Assembly: GCF_013761245.1 (NCBI RefSeq)
Contig: NZ_JACDUT010000006.1
Coordinates: 1 to 64,000, forward strand
Length of the DNA: 64,000 nucleotides
Source of the DNA: Thermaerobacillus caldiproteolyticus
GTDB lineage: Bacteria; Bacillota; Bacilli; Bacillales; Anoxybacillaceae
Direction: 5' to 3'
Shown: piece by piece, positions 43,958 to 52,717 of the stretch
Position numbering within the stretch: position 1 is the stretch's first letter
Layout: every line of letters starts with the position of its first letter
Position numbers and translations under genes: made by a program
The notes under the pieces: model-generated
Seen by the model: the letters and a program-made list of their open reading frames with translations, nothing else
Told to the model about the DNA's origin: nothing
Databases searched by the model: none

Positions 43958-45427
43958 CTATTTTTCATTAATCGTAATTGAAAGTAAACAAATATCATCC
44001 GCTGGACGAGATTGATATAAATGTTTTTCGACAAACAGCTGCAAAAACTGTTGATCTGATAGATGACGATTGTGTTTGACGTAGCCGCGAATTTTTGCCA
44101 TGCTGTTTAAAATGGACGAGTCTATTTCATCCAAGATACCATCTGTATATAAAAACAATCTCGTGCGTTTATGATAGCGAACGACTCCTTTGTCAAACGG
44201 AACGGAGAATGGGCTTCCAATCGCAAGTCCCCCTTTATCGAGTTCCACAATGTTCCCATCGTCCATTAATAAAAGACCAGCAGGATGTCCTGCGTTCGTA
44301 TATTCAATTTGCTTTGTTTTTGTATCAATGACTAAATAAATCATTGAAAAAAGATAATGCATATCATTCGCTTGGTCCGGAAATAAATTTTGTAGATGTT
44401 TCTCTAACTCCGCCGCTACATAAACGGGGTCAATAACTCGAAGAATTAACCCTCTCAATAATGAACGTAAAGACATGCTTACTAAAGAGGCAGAGAGCCC
44501 GTGGCCCATGACGTCGATAATAATTACACCATACCGATGACTGTCAATTTGGTAACAAGCATACATATCGCCCGACAAATCTTCTGATGGAATATAAATC
44601 GCATCCATTGTGACAACGTTGCTTTGAATGGGGGCCGTTAATACGCTCTGCTGGATTTTTTTCGCTAGCTCCACCTGTTTTTTATATTCAAGCTCCTTTT
44701 GCTTCGTTTTAGTAATGTCATTGATCATCACAATATATCCCGTAATAGTTCCATCTGGACGAGCAATGGAGACAATAGAACAAGCAATGTCGATGACAGT
44801 TCCGTCTTTTCGTCTAGCGGTACATTCAAGACTGGAAATGTCGCCTTTAGCGATTTGTTGAAGAAATGATGCGATATAATGGGAGTGGCAGCTTAATAAT
44901 GACAGCAGCGGCTGACCAATCGCTTCTTCTTTTTTCCAGCCAAACAGCTTTTGTGCGGTATCACTCCAATCTTTGACTGTCATATCCTTATGTAGCGTCG
45001 TGACCGCCATCGGTGAAGCTTTATAAATCGCTTCCAACATTTGTTTGGGTTCTACGTCGTTCGAGCGTTCTTCCAGATCAGAAAAGCACCACACATAGAG
45101 GTCGCTTTTGTCGATGCTGCTTGCTAGCGCATAGACAGTCAACTTGATAAAAAATATCTTTCCGTTCGACTGAACATTACGAATTTCTCCTTCCCAATAC
45201 CCATTCTCTATTACCGATTCCCAGATGGATTCATAGACAGCAATATAGTGTTCGTTTGAGGTAAGTAGGCGGAACGGTTGGCCAATGAGTTGTTCCTTTG
45301 AGTAACCCGTTAATCTTAAAGCACTATCATTGACAGCAACAATCGTTTCATTGTGGTCGGTAATGATAATGCCTTGTGTTGCACAATGACTGCACGTTTT
45401 TTCCATCACATGTAAATCCAATTTCAC
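43958..45427 (-). CDS. PAS-PAS-PP2C serine phosphatase (RsbP/RsbU-like)
   Basis: The 489-residue cytoplasmic protein has PAS 1 (about 12-115, N-D-S-A-L-R-L-T-G-Y), PAS 2 (about 125-245, including W-S-D-T-A-Q-K-L-F-G-W), a short coiled linker (K-Q-V-E-L-A-K-K-I-Q-Q-S-V-L) and a SpoIIE-type PP2C domain with metal residues in D-L-S-G-D, I-D-V-M-G-H-G and Y-T-D-G-I-L-D-E. It would dephosphorylate the STAS protein when a PAS signal is sensed. A C-S-H-C pair at residues 12-15 might bind metal or respond to redox state. It starts at GTG 45427 after AAAAGGG. Confidence 0.9.
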   Translation of the reverse strand: MKLDLHVMEKTCSHCATQGIIITDHNETIVAVNDSALRLTGYSKEQLIGQPFRLLTSNEHYIAVYESIWESVIENGYWEGEIRNVQSNGKIFFIKLTVYALASSIDKSDLYVWCFSDLEERSNDVEPKQMLEAIYKASPMAVTTLHKDMTVKDWSDTAQKLFGWKKEEAIGQPLLSLLSCHSHYIASFLQQIAKGDISSLECTARRKDGTVIDIACSIVSIARPDGTITGYIVMINDITKTKQKELEYKKQVELAKKIQQSVLTAPIQSNVVTMDAIYIPSEDLSGDMYACYQIDSHRYGVIIIDVMGHGLSASLVSMSLRSLLRGLILRVIDPVYVAAELEKHLQNLFPDQANDMHYLFSMIYLVIDTKTKQIEYTNAGHPAGLLLMDDGNIVELDKGGLAIGSPFSVPFDKGVVRYHKRTRLFLYTDGILDEIDSSILNSMAKIRGYVKHNRHLSDQQFLQLFVEKHLYQSRPADDICLLSITINEK

Positions 45428-45710
45428 TTGTTTTCAACCCTTTTTGTGATAATATTGGTTAATTTTATTATAAATGATAGATGGACAAAGGGGCTCCATC
45501 TTTTTTCATAGGATAAAAGTTTTAACTTGTTGGATATTAATAATTGCTCGTTGCAAACTTACTTACACCGATCCGCATTTGTCAATAACATCGATGATCA
45601 TCACATGGCACCTCTTTTCTCTTAGAAATTCTCTATTCCCTATTATTTCTAAAATCATATTTATTTTCCTTCTTTTGAATCAAATAAAAGTGACATATAT
45701 CGTTGACGAT

Positions 45711-46799
45711 TTACATCCGTTGTCGAATCCAAGCAATAGCAAGTAGTAATACTGGAAGAATGATTTGTAACGGCATATGGATATACACAGTTGCAATGTT
45801 TACCCCTTCCTTAACATGTTCAGGGAAGTTGCTAGCAACAGCGATAGATAATAATAAAGATGCTAATCCCAGCGGATACACAAGACGATGATGTTCCTTT
45901 ACATTAAATAAATGAGCAGCGCCAATGACTGCTGCATAAAAAAAGACTCCAATTTTAAAAAATCCTCCAATAATTAAAGCAATCATAAAAAAGACGTCCA
46001 ATCGCTCCAAAAAATTCGCGACTTGAATTTCGCGAATCGTATTGAGAAGCGGAAACGTCGAACGGGAGACAGCATCAGCTCCAAGCACAGCAACATTCAC
46101 CGTCATCATAATGGCCAAGTTAATTCCTGATAAAGTCATCGCCGACAATGCAACTATTTTTGTCTTTTTTGGATTATTGATATATGGAAATAGCATCGTA
46201 AACACGATGATCTCACCGAATGGAATATATAGTGTTTGATGGAATACGACTTTAAAAACCCTTCTCCACCCCTCTTCAAGAACTGGTTGTAACCGGTGAA
46301 TATCAATCAATTTTGCTGCAACGACTAATATCATCCCCGATATGGCAAGAACATAGAGAAGCGTAAAAAAGAGTTCTCCGGTTCGGGCTAACACTTCTAT
46401 CCCTTTATAGACGGCATACATGACCGTCAACATCATAATTGCATTTAGAACAAATAATGGCGTTTCTGGATAGGCAAACGTTAACAACAGTTCTCCAAAA
46501 TCTCGTAATACTCGTGCAACGAGGTACAAAAAATACAACACATAAACCAACGCGAATATCTTTCCAAAAATCGGTCCTGTGATATCTTGAATATATCCGG
46601 TAAGCGGAAGATCAGGGTAATATAGATAAAGACGATAATAAACAAGAAATAACAATAGTCCTATAATCATTCCGATTAAAATGGCTAGCCAAACATCCTG
46701 TTTGGCCTCCCCCCCAAGCGGAATGACCATCGTGCTGCCATGTTCAAATAACACGATCAATACAAATAGCTGTCTTGCATTGATTTTCGTTTGTTCCAT
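45711..46799 (-). CDS. GerB-type germinant receptor permease (operon 1)
   Basis: The 362-residue protein belongs to the endospore germination permease family, an amino-acid-permease fold with about ten helices. It is the B subunit of a spore inner-membrane receptor and probably binds the germinant. The N-terminus I-N-A-R-Q-L-F-V-L-I and the segment D-V-W-L-A-I-L-I-G are typical. I chose ATG 46799, after GGTGAGACC, giving a 16-base gap from gerC. It is the last gene of an A-C-B operon. Ligand specificity cannot be predicted. Confidence 0.92.
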   Translation of the reverse strand: MEQTKINARQLFVLIVLFEHGSTMVIPLGGEAKQDVWLAILIGMIIGLLLFLVYYRLYLYYPDLPLTGYIQDITGPIFGKIFALVYVLYFLYLVARVLRDFGELLLTFAYPETPLFVLNAIMMLTVMYAVYKGIEVLARTGELFFTLLYVLAISGMILVVAAKLIDIHRLQPVLEEGWRRVFKVVFHQTLYIPFGEIIVFTMLFPYINNPKKTKIVALSAMTLSGINLAIMMTVNVAVLGADAVSRSTFPLLNTIREIQVANFLERLDVFFMIALIIGGFFKIGVFFYAAVIGAAHLFNVKEHHRLVYPLGLASLLLSIAVASNFPEHVKEGVNIATVYIHMPLQIILPVLLLAIAWIRQRM

Positions 46800-46815
46800 G
46801 GTCTCACCGCCCCTT

Positions 46816-48024
46816 TTATCTTCCGAACATATACGGCTTATTGCGCAATCCTGTTCGCCGAATAGATGCATCTACACTCACCTTTACCTCTAATTGAGGA
46901 AAGTACGTATCGTTCCAGTCTGCTTTTATTTTTTTCCACTCTTGGGGATCGGAACGATGTAATGCTTCTCCAAATCCGAAAATATCGCTTTTTTCTTGTT
47001 GAGCTCTCTCGATGGCTTTTATAATTTCTTGGCGGATTTCTTTTTGTATCTTTTTTTCAAGCGCAAAAATTTCTTGGGGATCAGAGAAATCTAAAGGAAC
47101 GAGTGCTTCACCAATATCTCCTTCTGCTCCAATATGGACAGAAACAACAGGTTTTCCTTTCTTCATGTCGGCACTGACGCTCGTTTTTGCCCTTACGACT
47201 TTATACGCGATGGCTTCTTGTTTATGTTTCCAATCTATCGTAATCACGGTTTGTTCGATTTTATCAAGCCCCCATAAGACACCACGTGCCGCTTTTCCAG
47301 AGATCCACCCTACTAATTTACCATCTTTCAAAATGGCTAAGTCATCAGCACTCAGCCGTGCATCCGGTTCGGATTCCTGTACGTTTGTTTGTCGCTCTCC
47401 TTCTTGTACACCACCGACTAAACGAAATCCACTAATAACAGGCTCTTTCCCCTCTGATGTGAGATCATTAATCACCTCTCCTACGTGGACACTAATATTT
47501 TGTCCCCATGTTTTTTCAGTAAATTGTAGTGTTTTTATCATTTGATTGGCGGGGAGCTTGTCAATCGGAGTTAATATTTTTAACATCTCTTCTGCTGTCC
47601 GATGTCGTGCAATTACCACAATAGCTGTTGTCCGGAATTGTGGATTTCTCTCCATTGCATCAAACAGAGGGCCAATTCCTTCTTTTGCCATCTCTTCTCC
47701 AATCACAATTAAGTTCGTATGAGCATAATAGATCAAGCGTGATATTTTTTGTGACCCTTTTCGGCTCGCTTCGACTAAATTGTCCCCTGTTGCCTTGTAC
47801 AAAGTAATCGGGACTCCTCCGCTTCCACCCCCACGCTGGGTCGCCCCAGCAACGTTACCGGGATTGACGACTTGAAACGTAGCCATATACCTTCCGTCTT
47901 TGGTTTTATCGAGACCAACTGCAATGACAAACGCAAGATCCGTTAATTCCTTTCTGCTCCAGCACCCTGAAAGTACGGTCATACTCATGAAAAGAACAAT
48001 GAGAAAAAAAGCCTTGCGTTTCAA
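46816..48024 (-). CDS. Ger(x)C germination lipoprotein (operon 1)
   Basis: The 402-residue lipoprotein is the C subunit of the receptor. The signal peptide ends in the lipobox V-L-S-G-C, with Cys21 the predicted lipidated residue. W-S-R-K-E-L-T-D-L-A follows directly, as in most GerC proteins. A typical L-I-Y-Y-A-H-T-N-L-I-V-I-G-E segment lies near 95-108. TTG 48024 is the start, preceded by AAGGTGA. The order A-C-B places it between the other two genes, with 19 bases from gerA. Confidence 0.92.
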   Translation of the reverse strand: MKRKAFFLIVLFMSMTVLSGCWSRKELTDLAFVIAVGLDKTKDGRYMATFQVVNPGNVAGATQRGGGSGGVPITLYKATGDNLVEASRKGSQKISRLIYYAHTNLIVIGEEMAKEGIGPLFDAMERNPQFRTTAIVVIARHRTAEEMLKILTPIDKLPANQMIKTLQFTEKTWGQNISVHVGEVINDLTSEGKEPVISGFRLVGGVQEGERQTNVQESEPDARLSADDLAILKDGKLVGWISGKAARGVLWGLDKIEQTVITIDWKHKQEAIAYKVVRAKTSVSADMKKGKPVVSVHIGAEGDIGEALVPLDFSDPQEIFALEKKIQKEIRQEIIKAIERAQQEKSDIFGFGEALHRSDPQEWKKIKADWNDTYFPQLEVKVSVDASIRRTGLRNKPYMFGR

Positions 48025-48043
48025 CCTAGGTCACCTTCTTTTA

Positions 48044-49648
48044 TCATTCATTATTCGTTTCGTCAGGTGGTTGCGGGCGTTGGTTTTCTCCTTGACGAAT
48101 GATATTTGCTTGGTTGATGAGGCGCGGTCGTTCTTTAAATGCCCATGTTGGGACGCGGAAAATCGTATCGCCTGCATTAGCAGGAATAAATGGAGCAAGC
48201 GGTGACATATATGGCACTCCGAACGAACGGAGGCTACATAAATGAATGGTCATCAAAAGAAGTCCTATAATAACACCATAAAATCCGAACATAGCGGCAA
48301 GAAACATCAACAAAAAACGGATGAGCCGTGCAGAAATTGCAATCGCAAATGATGGTGTCGCGAAGCTAGCAATGGCAGTAATTGATACAATGATGACCAT
48401 GGCGGAAGATACAATTCCTGCTTCCACCGCTGATTGGCCAATGACAAGCGCGCCAACAATCGATACCGCTTGTCCGACAGCGCGCGGGAGACGCACTCCT
48501 GCCTCCCGTAAAATTTCAAACGTGACTTCCATTATCAATGCTTCCACAAAAGCGGGAAACGGCACAGCTTCGCGCTGAGCCGCAATCGCAATGACAAGCG
48601 GAGTAGGGATCATTTCTTGGTGAAATGTCGTCGCTGAGATATACACAGCGGGAGCGACAAGCGAGATAAAGAAAATTAATACGCGCAAAAAGCGAAGTGC
48701 TGTAGCAATATCGAAGCGGGCATAGTAATCTTCGACCGCCTGAAAAAATTGAATAAATACCGCTGGCGCCAATAATACGAACGGAGTCCCATCCACTATC
48801 ACTGCGACTCTTCCCTCAACAAGATTGGCGGCCACAACGTCTGGTCGTTCCGTATGATACGTAGTTGGGAACAGAGTAAACGTTTGATCTTCGATTAATT
48901 GTTCAATATATCCTGACTCAAACACGCTATCAATATGAATGCTTCGTAATCTCTTTTTTACTTCCTCAACAATTTCATCATTCGCAATTCCTTTTATATA
49001 CATAATTCCGACATCGGTTTGTGTCACTTCACCGATTTTCATCGTTTCAAGCCATAAGTTCGGATTTTTAATGCGACGGCGGATCATCGCCGTATTCGTA
49101 CGAAGCGACTCCGTAAATCCCTCACGTGGACCGCGAATGGCCAGTTGTGTACTCGGCTCTTCAATAGAGCGATACTCCCCTCCTTTTGTACTGGCACTTA
49201 ACGCAGTAGGAATACCGTCGATAAAAATAATCGTTTGACCAGATAATAACGATGAAAATACATCAAACCATTGTTGAACGTGCTTGACTCCACCGACAGC
49301 CGCCAATTTTTGCTCGATGAATAAAAACAGATCCTTTGGTGAAAAAGAGGAAGGAATATTCACCGTCATTAGTGACTCGAGTAAAAAATTGTAAATAATC
49401 TTCTCATCAACAAGTCCATCTGTAAAAACGATCGCAGCATGAATAGGGTTCTCTTCACCGATCGTAAACCGACGAATGACAATATCAGAACTATTTCCAG
49501 TCGTTCGTTGAACAATATCAATGTTGACATTCACGATGGTGTCGAGGCTCCCGTTGGGAACATCTTTTGCTTGGCCACTTTGTTCTTGTTCTTTCGTTGT
49601 CGCAGAATTAGCTGGCTGCTTTTTTCGTAGTCCCCACTGAAATAACAT
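48044..49648 (-). CDS. GerA-type germinant receptor subunit (operon 1)
   Basis: The 534-residue A subunit has a soluble N-terminal half (about 1-290) and a membrane half with about five helices. Family signatures are I-R-G-P-R-E-G-F-T-E-S-L-R-T-N, V-D-G-T-P-F-V-L-L-A-P, and G-V-R-L-P-R-A-V-G-Q-A-V-S-I-V-G-A. The first 40 residues are a Gln/Ala/Lys-rich linker. ATG 49648 follows GGGGGA. A sequence like a sigma-G promoter (GTATA, 18 bases, CATAATG) lies at about 49705-49675 on this strand. In spores A, B and C assemble into one receptor complex. Confidence 0.93.
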   Translation of the reverse strand: MLFQWGLRKKQPANSATTKEQEQSGQAKDVPNGSLDTIVNVNIDIVQRTTGNSSDIVIRRFTIGEENPIHAAIVFTDGLVDEKIIYNFLLESLMTVNIPSSFSPKDLFLFIEQKLAAVGGVKHVQQWFDVFSSLLSGQTIIFIDGIPTALSASTKGGEYRSIEEPSTQLAIRGPREGFTESLRTNTAMIRRRIKNPNLWLETMKIGEVTQTDVGIMYIKGIANDEIVEEVKKRLRSIHIDSVFESGYIEQLIEDQTFTLFPTTYHTERPDVVAANLVEGRVAVIVDGTPFVLLAPAVFIQFFQAVEDYYARFDIATALRFLRVLIFFISLVAPAVYISATTFHQEMIPTPLVIAIAAQREAVPFPAFVEALIMEVTFEILREAGVRLPRAVGQAVSIVGALVIGQSAVEAGIVSSAMVIIVSITAIASFATPSFAIAISARLIRFLLMFLAAMFGFYGVIIGLLLMTIHLCSLRSFGVPYMSPLAPFIPANAGDTIFRVPTWAFKERPRLINQANIIRQGENQRPQPPDETNNE

Positions 49649-49778
49649 CACTATCCCCCATTCTTCTTAATTTATTCGCCATTATGGACAAATGACGAAG
49701 AAGTTATACAAACATGAATGAGGGAACTTCGTAAAACAGAAACTAGAAAAAATCGTAGTTTGCCAAAGGTGTGGTAAC

Positions 49779-50012
49779 ATGAAATTGCTTGGGGTTTCTT
49801 TGCTTATTGGAGGATTGTTAATGGGGGTTATCATTGGGATCGATATATTATTAATGGGGTTTAAGCTACAGCAATCGCTCCATAATGTCATCAATCCTTT
49901 CCGAGTGATGGAAACGCCTGAATTGTTTATTTTATTTTCATTTTTACTATTATGGGTGCTTAATGTCCTAGTTACGTTGTTTCGCCAAAGACAAAAGAAA
50001 AAACAAACATAA
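49779..50012 (+). CDS. GerD-subunit-like two-helix protein, divergent from gerA
   Basis: The 77-residue protein has two predicted transmembrane helices (about 4-27 and 49-70) and a basic C-terminus R-Q-R-Q-K-K-K. The first helix is glycine rich. AAAGGTG lies before ATG 49779. Small two-helix D proteins that modulate receptor activity are known next to many Bacillus ger operons, in either orientation. This gene sits 130 bases from gerA and diverges from it, with the right size and topology. The role is therefore inferred from context; no sequence motif proves it. Confidence 0.72.
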   Translation: MKLLGVSLLIGGLLMGVIIGIDILLMGFKLQQSLHNVINPFRVMETPELFILFSFLLLWVLNVLVTLFRQRQKKKQT

Positions 50013-50058
50013 AAACAGTCTCTTGTCCGAGTTGCTTTTTTGACAAGAGACTGTTTTT
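50011..50058. terminator. Bidirectional terminator
   Basis: A 17-bp perfect stem (50011-50027 with 50042-50058, core ACAGTCTCTTGTC) with a 14-base loop overlaps the end of the small ger-linked gene. It also faces the end of cadA. Confidence 0.92.
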
Positions 50059-50116
50059 GTGAATCGCATCTCTATATATTTGCTTATGGAGGTTGGGAGT
50101 ATTGCTTCTGCTTTTC

Positions 50117-52222
50117 TTATTGTAACCGGACAAGTCGCAATGAGTTAAGAAGCACGAGTAGCGTAGCTCCCATATCCGCAAAAATCGCCATCCATAAGGT
50201 GAGCCACCCTGGAATGATGAGAAGTAAAGCAAACAGCTTTAGCGCTAAGGCAAATGTAATATTTTCTTTAATGATTCGCAACGTTTTTCGGCTTAAACGA
50301 ATAGCATAAGGCAATTGACGAAGGTCATCAGCCATTAATACGACATCGGCTGTTTCCAAAGCCACATCGGTCCCAGCTTTCCCCATCGCAATGCCCACTG
50401 TCGCTGCCGCCAGTGCTGGAGCATCGTTAATTCCATCTCCGACCATTGCAACGCAGTTCAGTTCGTTTCTTATTTCCTTGATCACTGTCAATTTCTCTTC
50501 TGGAAGCAGCTCCGCTTTGACGTCTGTTAACCCTAGAGATTCTCCGATTGCTTTGGCGGTAGCGGCATTATCACCTGTTAACATGACCGTTTTTTCAATG
50601 CCAAGCTTTCGCAATGTCTTGATCACGGAAGCAGCGCTGCTGCGCACTTGGTCAGAAATAGCGATTAAGCCAAGCAATTTCTCCTCATTCCCTAGCAAGA
50701 TGACCGTTTTCCCTTCTTGTTGGAGCTTTTGGATTTCTTCGTGAGCTTCTGCTGGGACAAGATGGTCGGAAAAGACAGATGGTTTCCCAATCATATACAT
50801 TGTTCCATGAATGCATGCTGCTGCTCCTTTTCCTGTCATGGAGCGGAAATCGGTCACATGTAAGCGGTCAAGAGAGAGATTTTGCTGTTGTGCTTTCCGC
50901 AAAATAGCTGAAGCAAGCGGATGTTGTGAATGTTTTTCAATTGCGGCAGCCATTTCTAGCAATTCCTTTTCGCTTGTGGAACCAAATAAACGAATGTCCG
51001 TGACTTCCGGCATCCCTTTCGTTAACGTGCCTGTTTTATCAAAAGCCATCGCAGCAAGCCGCCCCATTTCCTCTAAATAAATACCGCCTTTGATTAACAC
51101 TCCTTGCCGTGCCGCTTGGCCGATCGCGGTCACGATCGCTACCGGGGTACTAATGACAAGGGCGCACGGACAACCGACGACTAATACAGTTAAACCACGG
51201 TAAATCCATCTTTGCCACTCTCCGGCTAACCATAACGGTGGAATGACCGCAACAAGAAAAGCAATGACCATAATGGCCGGCGTGTAATACCGGGCAAAGC
51301 GATCAACAAATTGTTGGGATGGAGCGCGTTCTGCTTGCGCTTCTTCGACAAGATGAATGATTTTAGCAATCGTCGAATCTTCGACGCGCTTAGTAACGCG
51401 CACTTCTAATGCTCCTTCTTCATTCAGCGCTCCCGCGTACACTTCGTCCCCAACCGTTTTATAAACAGGTATGGACTCTCCTGTAATCGCAGCTTCATTG
51501 ACGGACGATTCTCCTCGAATGACGATCCCGTCCATCGCAATTTTTTGCCCCGGTTTTATAACGATCGTATCACCGATTTGCAAATCATCAACATTCACTT
51601 CGTATTCCCGTCCGCCTCGACGAACGATGGCTTTTTTCGGTGCGATTTCCATTAAACGATGAATCGAACGACGCGCTTTATCCATTGAGTACCGCTCTAA
51701 CGCTTCACTGATAGCGAATAGAAAAACAACCACCGCTCCTTCTTGCCATTCTCCGATCAGCGCTGCACCGATAATAGCAATCGTCATTAATGTTTTCATA
51801 TCAAATTGAAAGCGGAAAAAATGTGCAATGCCCGTTTTAAACAAATCGTAACCGCCAATGAGGATACTAATGGCAAATAATCCGATGGTCACAACACTTT
51901 TTTCACCAACGGAAATGGAAGCAATATAGCCAAATAAAAGGAAGAAAGCCGATATCATCGCTAATAGATTCGCTCGTTTTCGCCAAAACGGAACGGAAGG
52001 AGTTTCTTTTTGTTCTTTCTCCGGTATGACTTTTATACGATCAAAAGCTCCCGCTTGTTCAAGCTGTTCAATTGTGGCACTTCCCATCACAGTTAATTTT
52101 GCAGCGCCAAAATTTACTTGTGCGTCTTTGACCGTATCAATCATTTTGACATTTTTCTCGAATTGTGCCGCGCAGTTGGCGCATGAAAGACCTTGAAGGC
52201 GGTATACCTGTTTATTCTCCAT
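50117..52222 (-). CDS. cadA: Cadmium/zinc-exporting P1B-type ATPase
   Basis: The 701-residue heavy-metal ATPase pumps Cd(II), Zn(II) or Pb(II) out of the cell. The N-terminal metal-binding domain holds G-L-S-C-A-N-C (Cys14/Cys17), the membrane metal site is V-G-C-P-C-A-L, the phosphorylation motif D-K-T-G-T-L-T, and the hinge M-V-G-D-G-I-N-D-A-P. The CPC motif with C-terminal helices and the cadC neighbour point to CadA rather than a copper pump. It overlaps cadC by 11 bases and has GGGGAG before ATG 52222. Confidence 0.95.
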   Translation of the reverse strand: MENKQVYRLQGLSCANCAAQFEKNVKMIDTVKDAQVNFGAAKLTVMGSATIEQLEQAGAFDRIKVIPEKEQKETPSVPFWRKRANLLAMISAFFLLFGYIASISVGEKSVVTIGLFAISILIGGYDLFKTGIAHFFRFQFDMKTLMTIAIIGAALIGEWQEGAVVVFLFAISEALERYSMDKARRSIHRLMEIAPKKAIVRRGGREYEVNVDDLQIGDTIVIKPGQKIAMDGIVIRGESSVNEAAITGESIPVYKTVGDEVYAGALNEEGALEVRVTKRVEDSTIAKIIHLVEEAQAERAPSQQFVDRFARYYTPAIMVIAFLVAVIPPLWLAGEWQRWIYRGLTVLVVGCPCALVISTPVAIVTAIGQAARQGVLIKGGIYLEEMGRLAAMAFDKTGTLTKGMPEVTDIRLFGSTSEKELLEMAAAIEKHSQHPLASAILRKAQQQNLSLDRLHVTDFRSMTGKGAAACIHGTMYMIGKPSVFSDHLVPAEAHEEIQKLQQEGKTVILLGNEEKLLGLIAISDQVRSSAASVIKTLRKLGIEKTVMLTGDNAATAKAIGESLGLTDVKAELLPEEKLTVIKEIRNELNCVAMVGDGINDAPALAAATVGIAMGKAGTDVALETADVVLMADDLRQLPYAIRLSRKTLRIIKENITFALALKLFALLLIIPGWLTLWMAIFADMGATLLVLLNSLRLVRLQ

Positions 52223-52577
52223 CGTTTTTCTCCCCTTCTTTTACATGGACAAGGGCAATCGAAACTAGCTGGTAAACATGCTCGTCTTGCAAAGAATAAA
52301 ACACAAGTTTTCCTTCTTTCCGATATTTCGCTAAGCCGATATCGCGAAGAAAACGTAAATGATGAGAAGCAGTCGCGACCGTAGAACCGATAATATTCGC
52401 GACATCACAAACACATAACTCTTCTTCTAGCGTCAGCGCATAGACAATTTTTAGCCGCGTCGCATCTGATAATGCCTTAAATAATTGTTCCACTCCTTGA
52501 ATGTCATCCATTCGCTGTTTGAGCGCATTCACTTTCTCTTCATCAAAACAAAAAACTTCGCACATATCTTGAACCAT
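52212..52577 (-). CDS. cadC: CadC metal-sensing ArsR-family repressor
   Basis: The 121-residue repressor matches staphylococcal CadC in length and ligands. N-terminal Cys residues in D-M-C-E-V-F-C join the alpha-3 pair in E-L-C-V-C-D to form the four-thiolate Cd/Pb site. The recognition helix is G-S-T-V-A-T-A-S-H-H-L-R-F-L. I chose ATG 52577; the frame runs 16 codons further upstream but through the operator. It controls cadA through the two operators at 52593-52612 and 52647-52666. Confidence 0.95.
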   Translation of the reverse strand: MVQDMCEVFCFDEEKVNALKQRMDDIQGVEQLFKALSDATRLKIVYALTLEEELCVCDVANIIGSTVATASHHLRFLRDIGLAKYRKEGKLVFYSLQDEHVYQLVSIALVHVKEGEKNDGE

Positions 52578-52592
52578 AATTTCACCTTCAAT

Positions 52593-52666
52593 ATTCAAAC
52601 ATTCATTTGAATATATTATGTGCAATTATAAAAAATGTGTCAATTCATTCAAATATTCATTTGAAT
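52593..52666 (-). promoter_or_regulatory. cad promoter flanked by two CadC operators
   Basis: Operator 1 (52593-52612) has arms ATTCAAAC and ATTTGAAT; operator 2 (52647-52666) has ATTCAAAT and ATTTGAAT. Both have ATTC in the middle, 54 bp apart. Between them, read leftward, lie -35 TTGACA (52643-52638), 17 bases and -10 CATAAT (52620-52615). This closely follows the known CadC site TCAAATA-x-ATTTGA, but with two copies. Confidence 0.88.
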
Positions 52667-52672
52667 AATAGG

Positions 52673-52710
52673 TAAAAAAACGAGGCTAACGTAGCATCGT
52701 TAACCTCGTT
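52673..52710 (-). terminator. Terminator of the ytr-like operon
   Basis: AACGAGG, mismatch, TAACG (52679-52691) pairs with CGTTA, mismatch, CCTCGTT (52698-52710); leftward TTTTTTT follows. It separates the ABC permease gene from the cad promoter. Confidence 0.88.
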
Positions 52711-52717
52711 TGTGGGT

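Noticed and set aside
45480-45506. GATGGA/TCCATC hairpin followed by six T on the plus strand
   Set aside because: It looks like a rightward terminator, but no rightward gene ends there; it lies between two leftward operons and is probably chance or a relic.
52578-52625. Upstream extension of cadC
   Set aside because: It would run through operator 1; CadC proteins start with the M-x-x-D-x-C-E-V segment found at ATG 52577.
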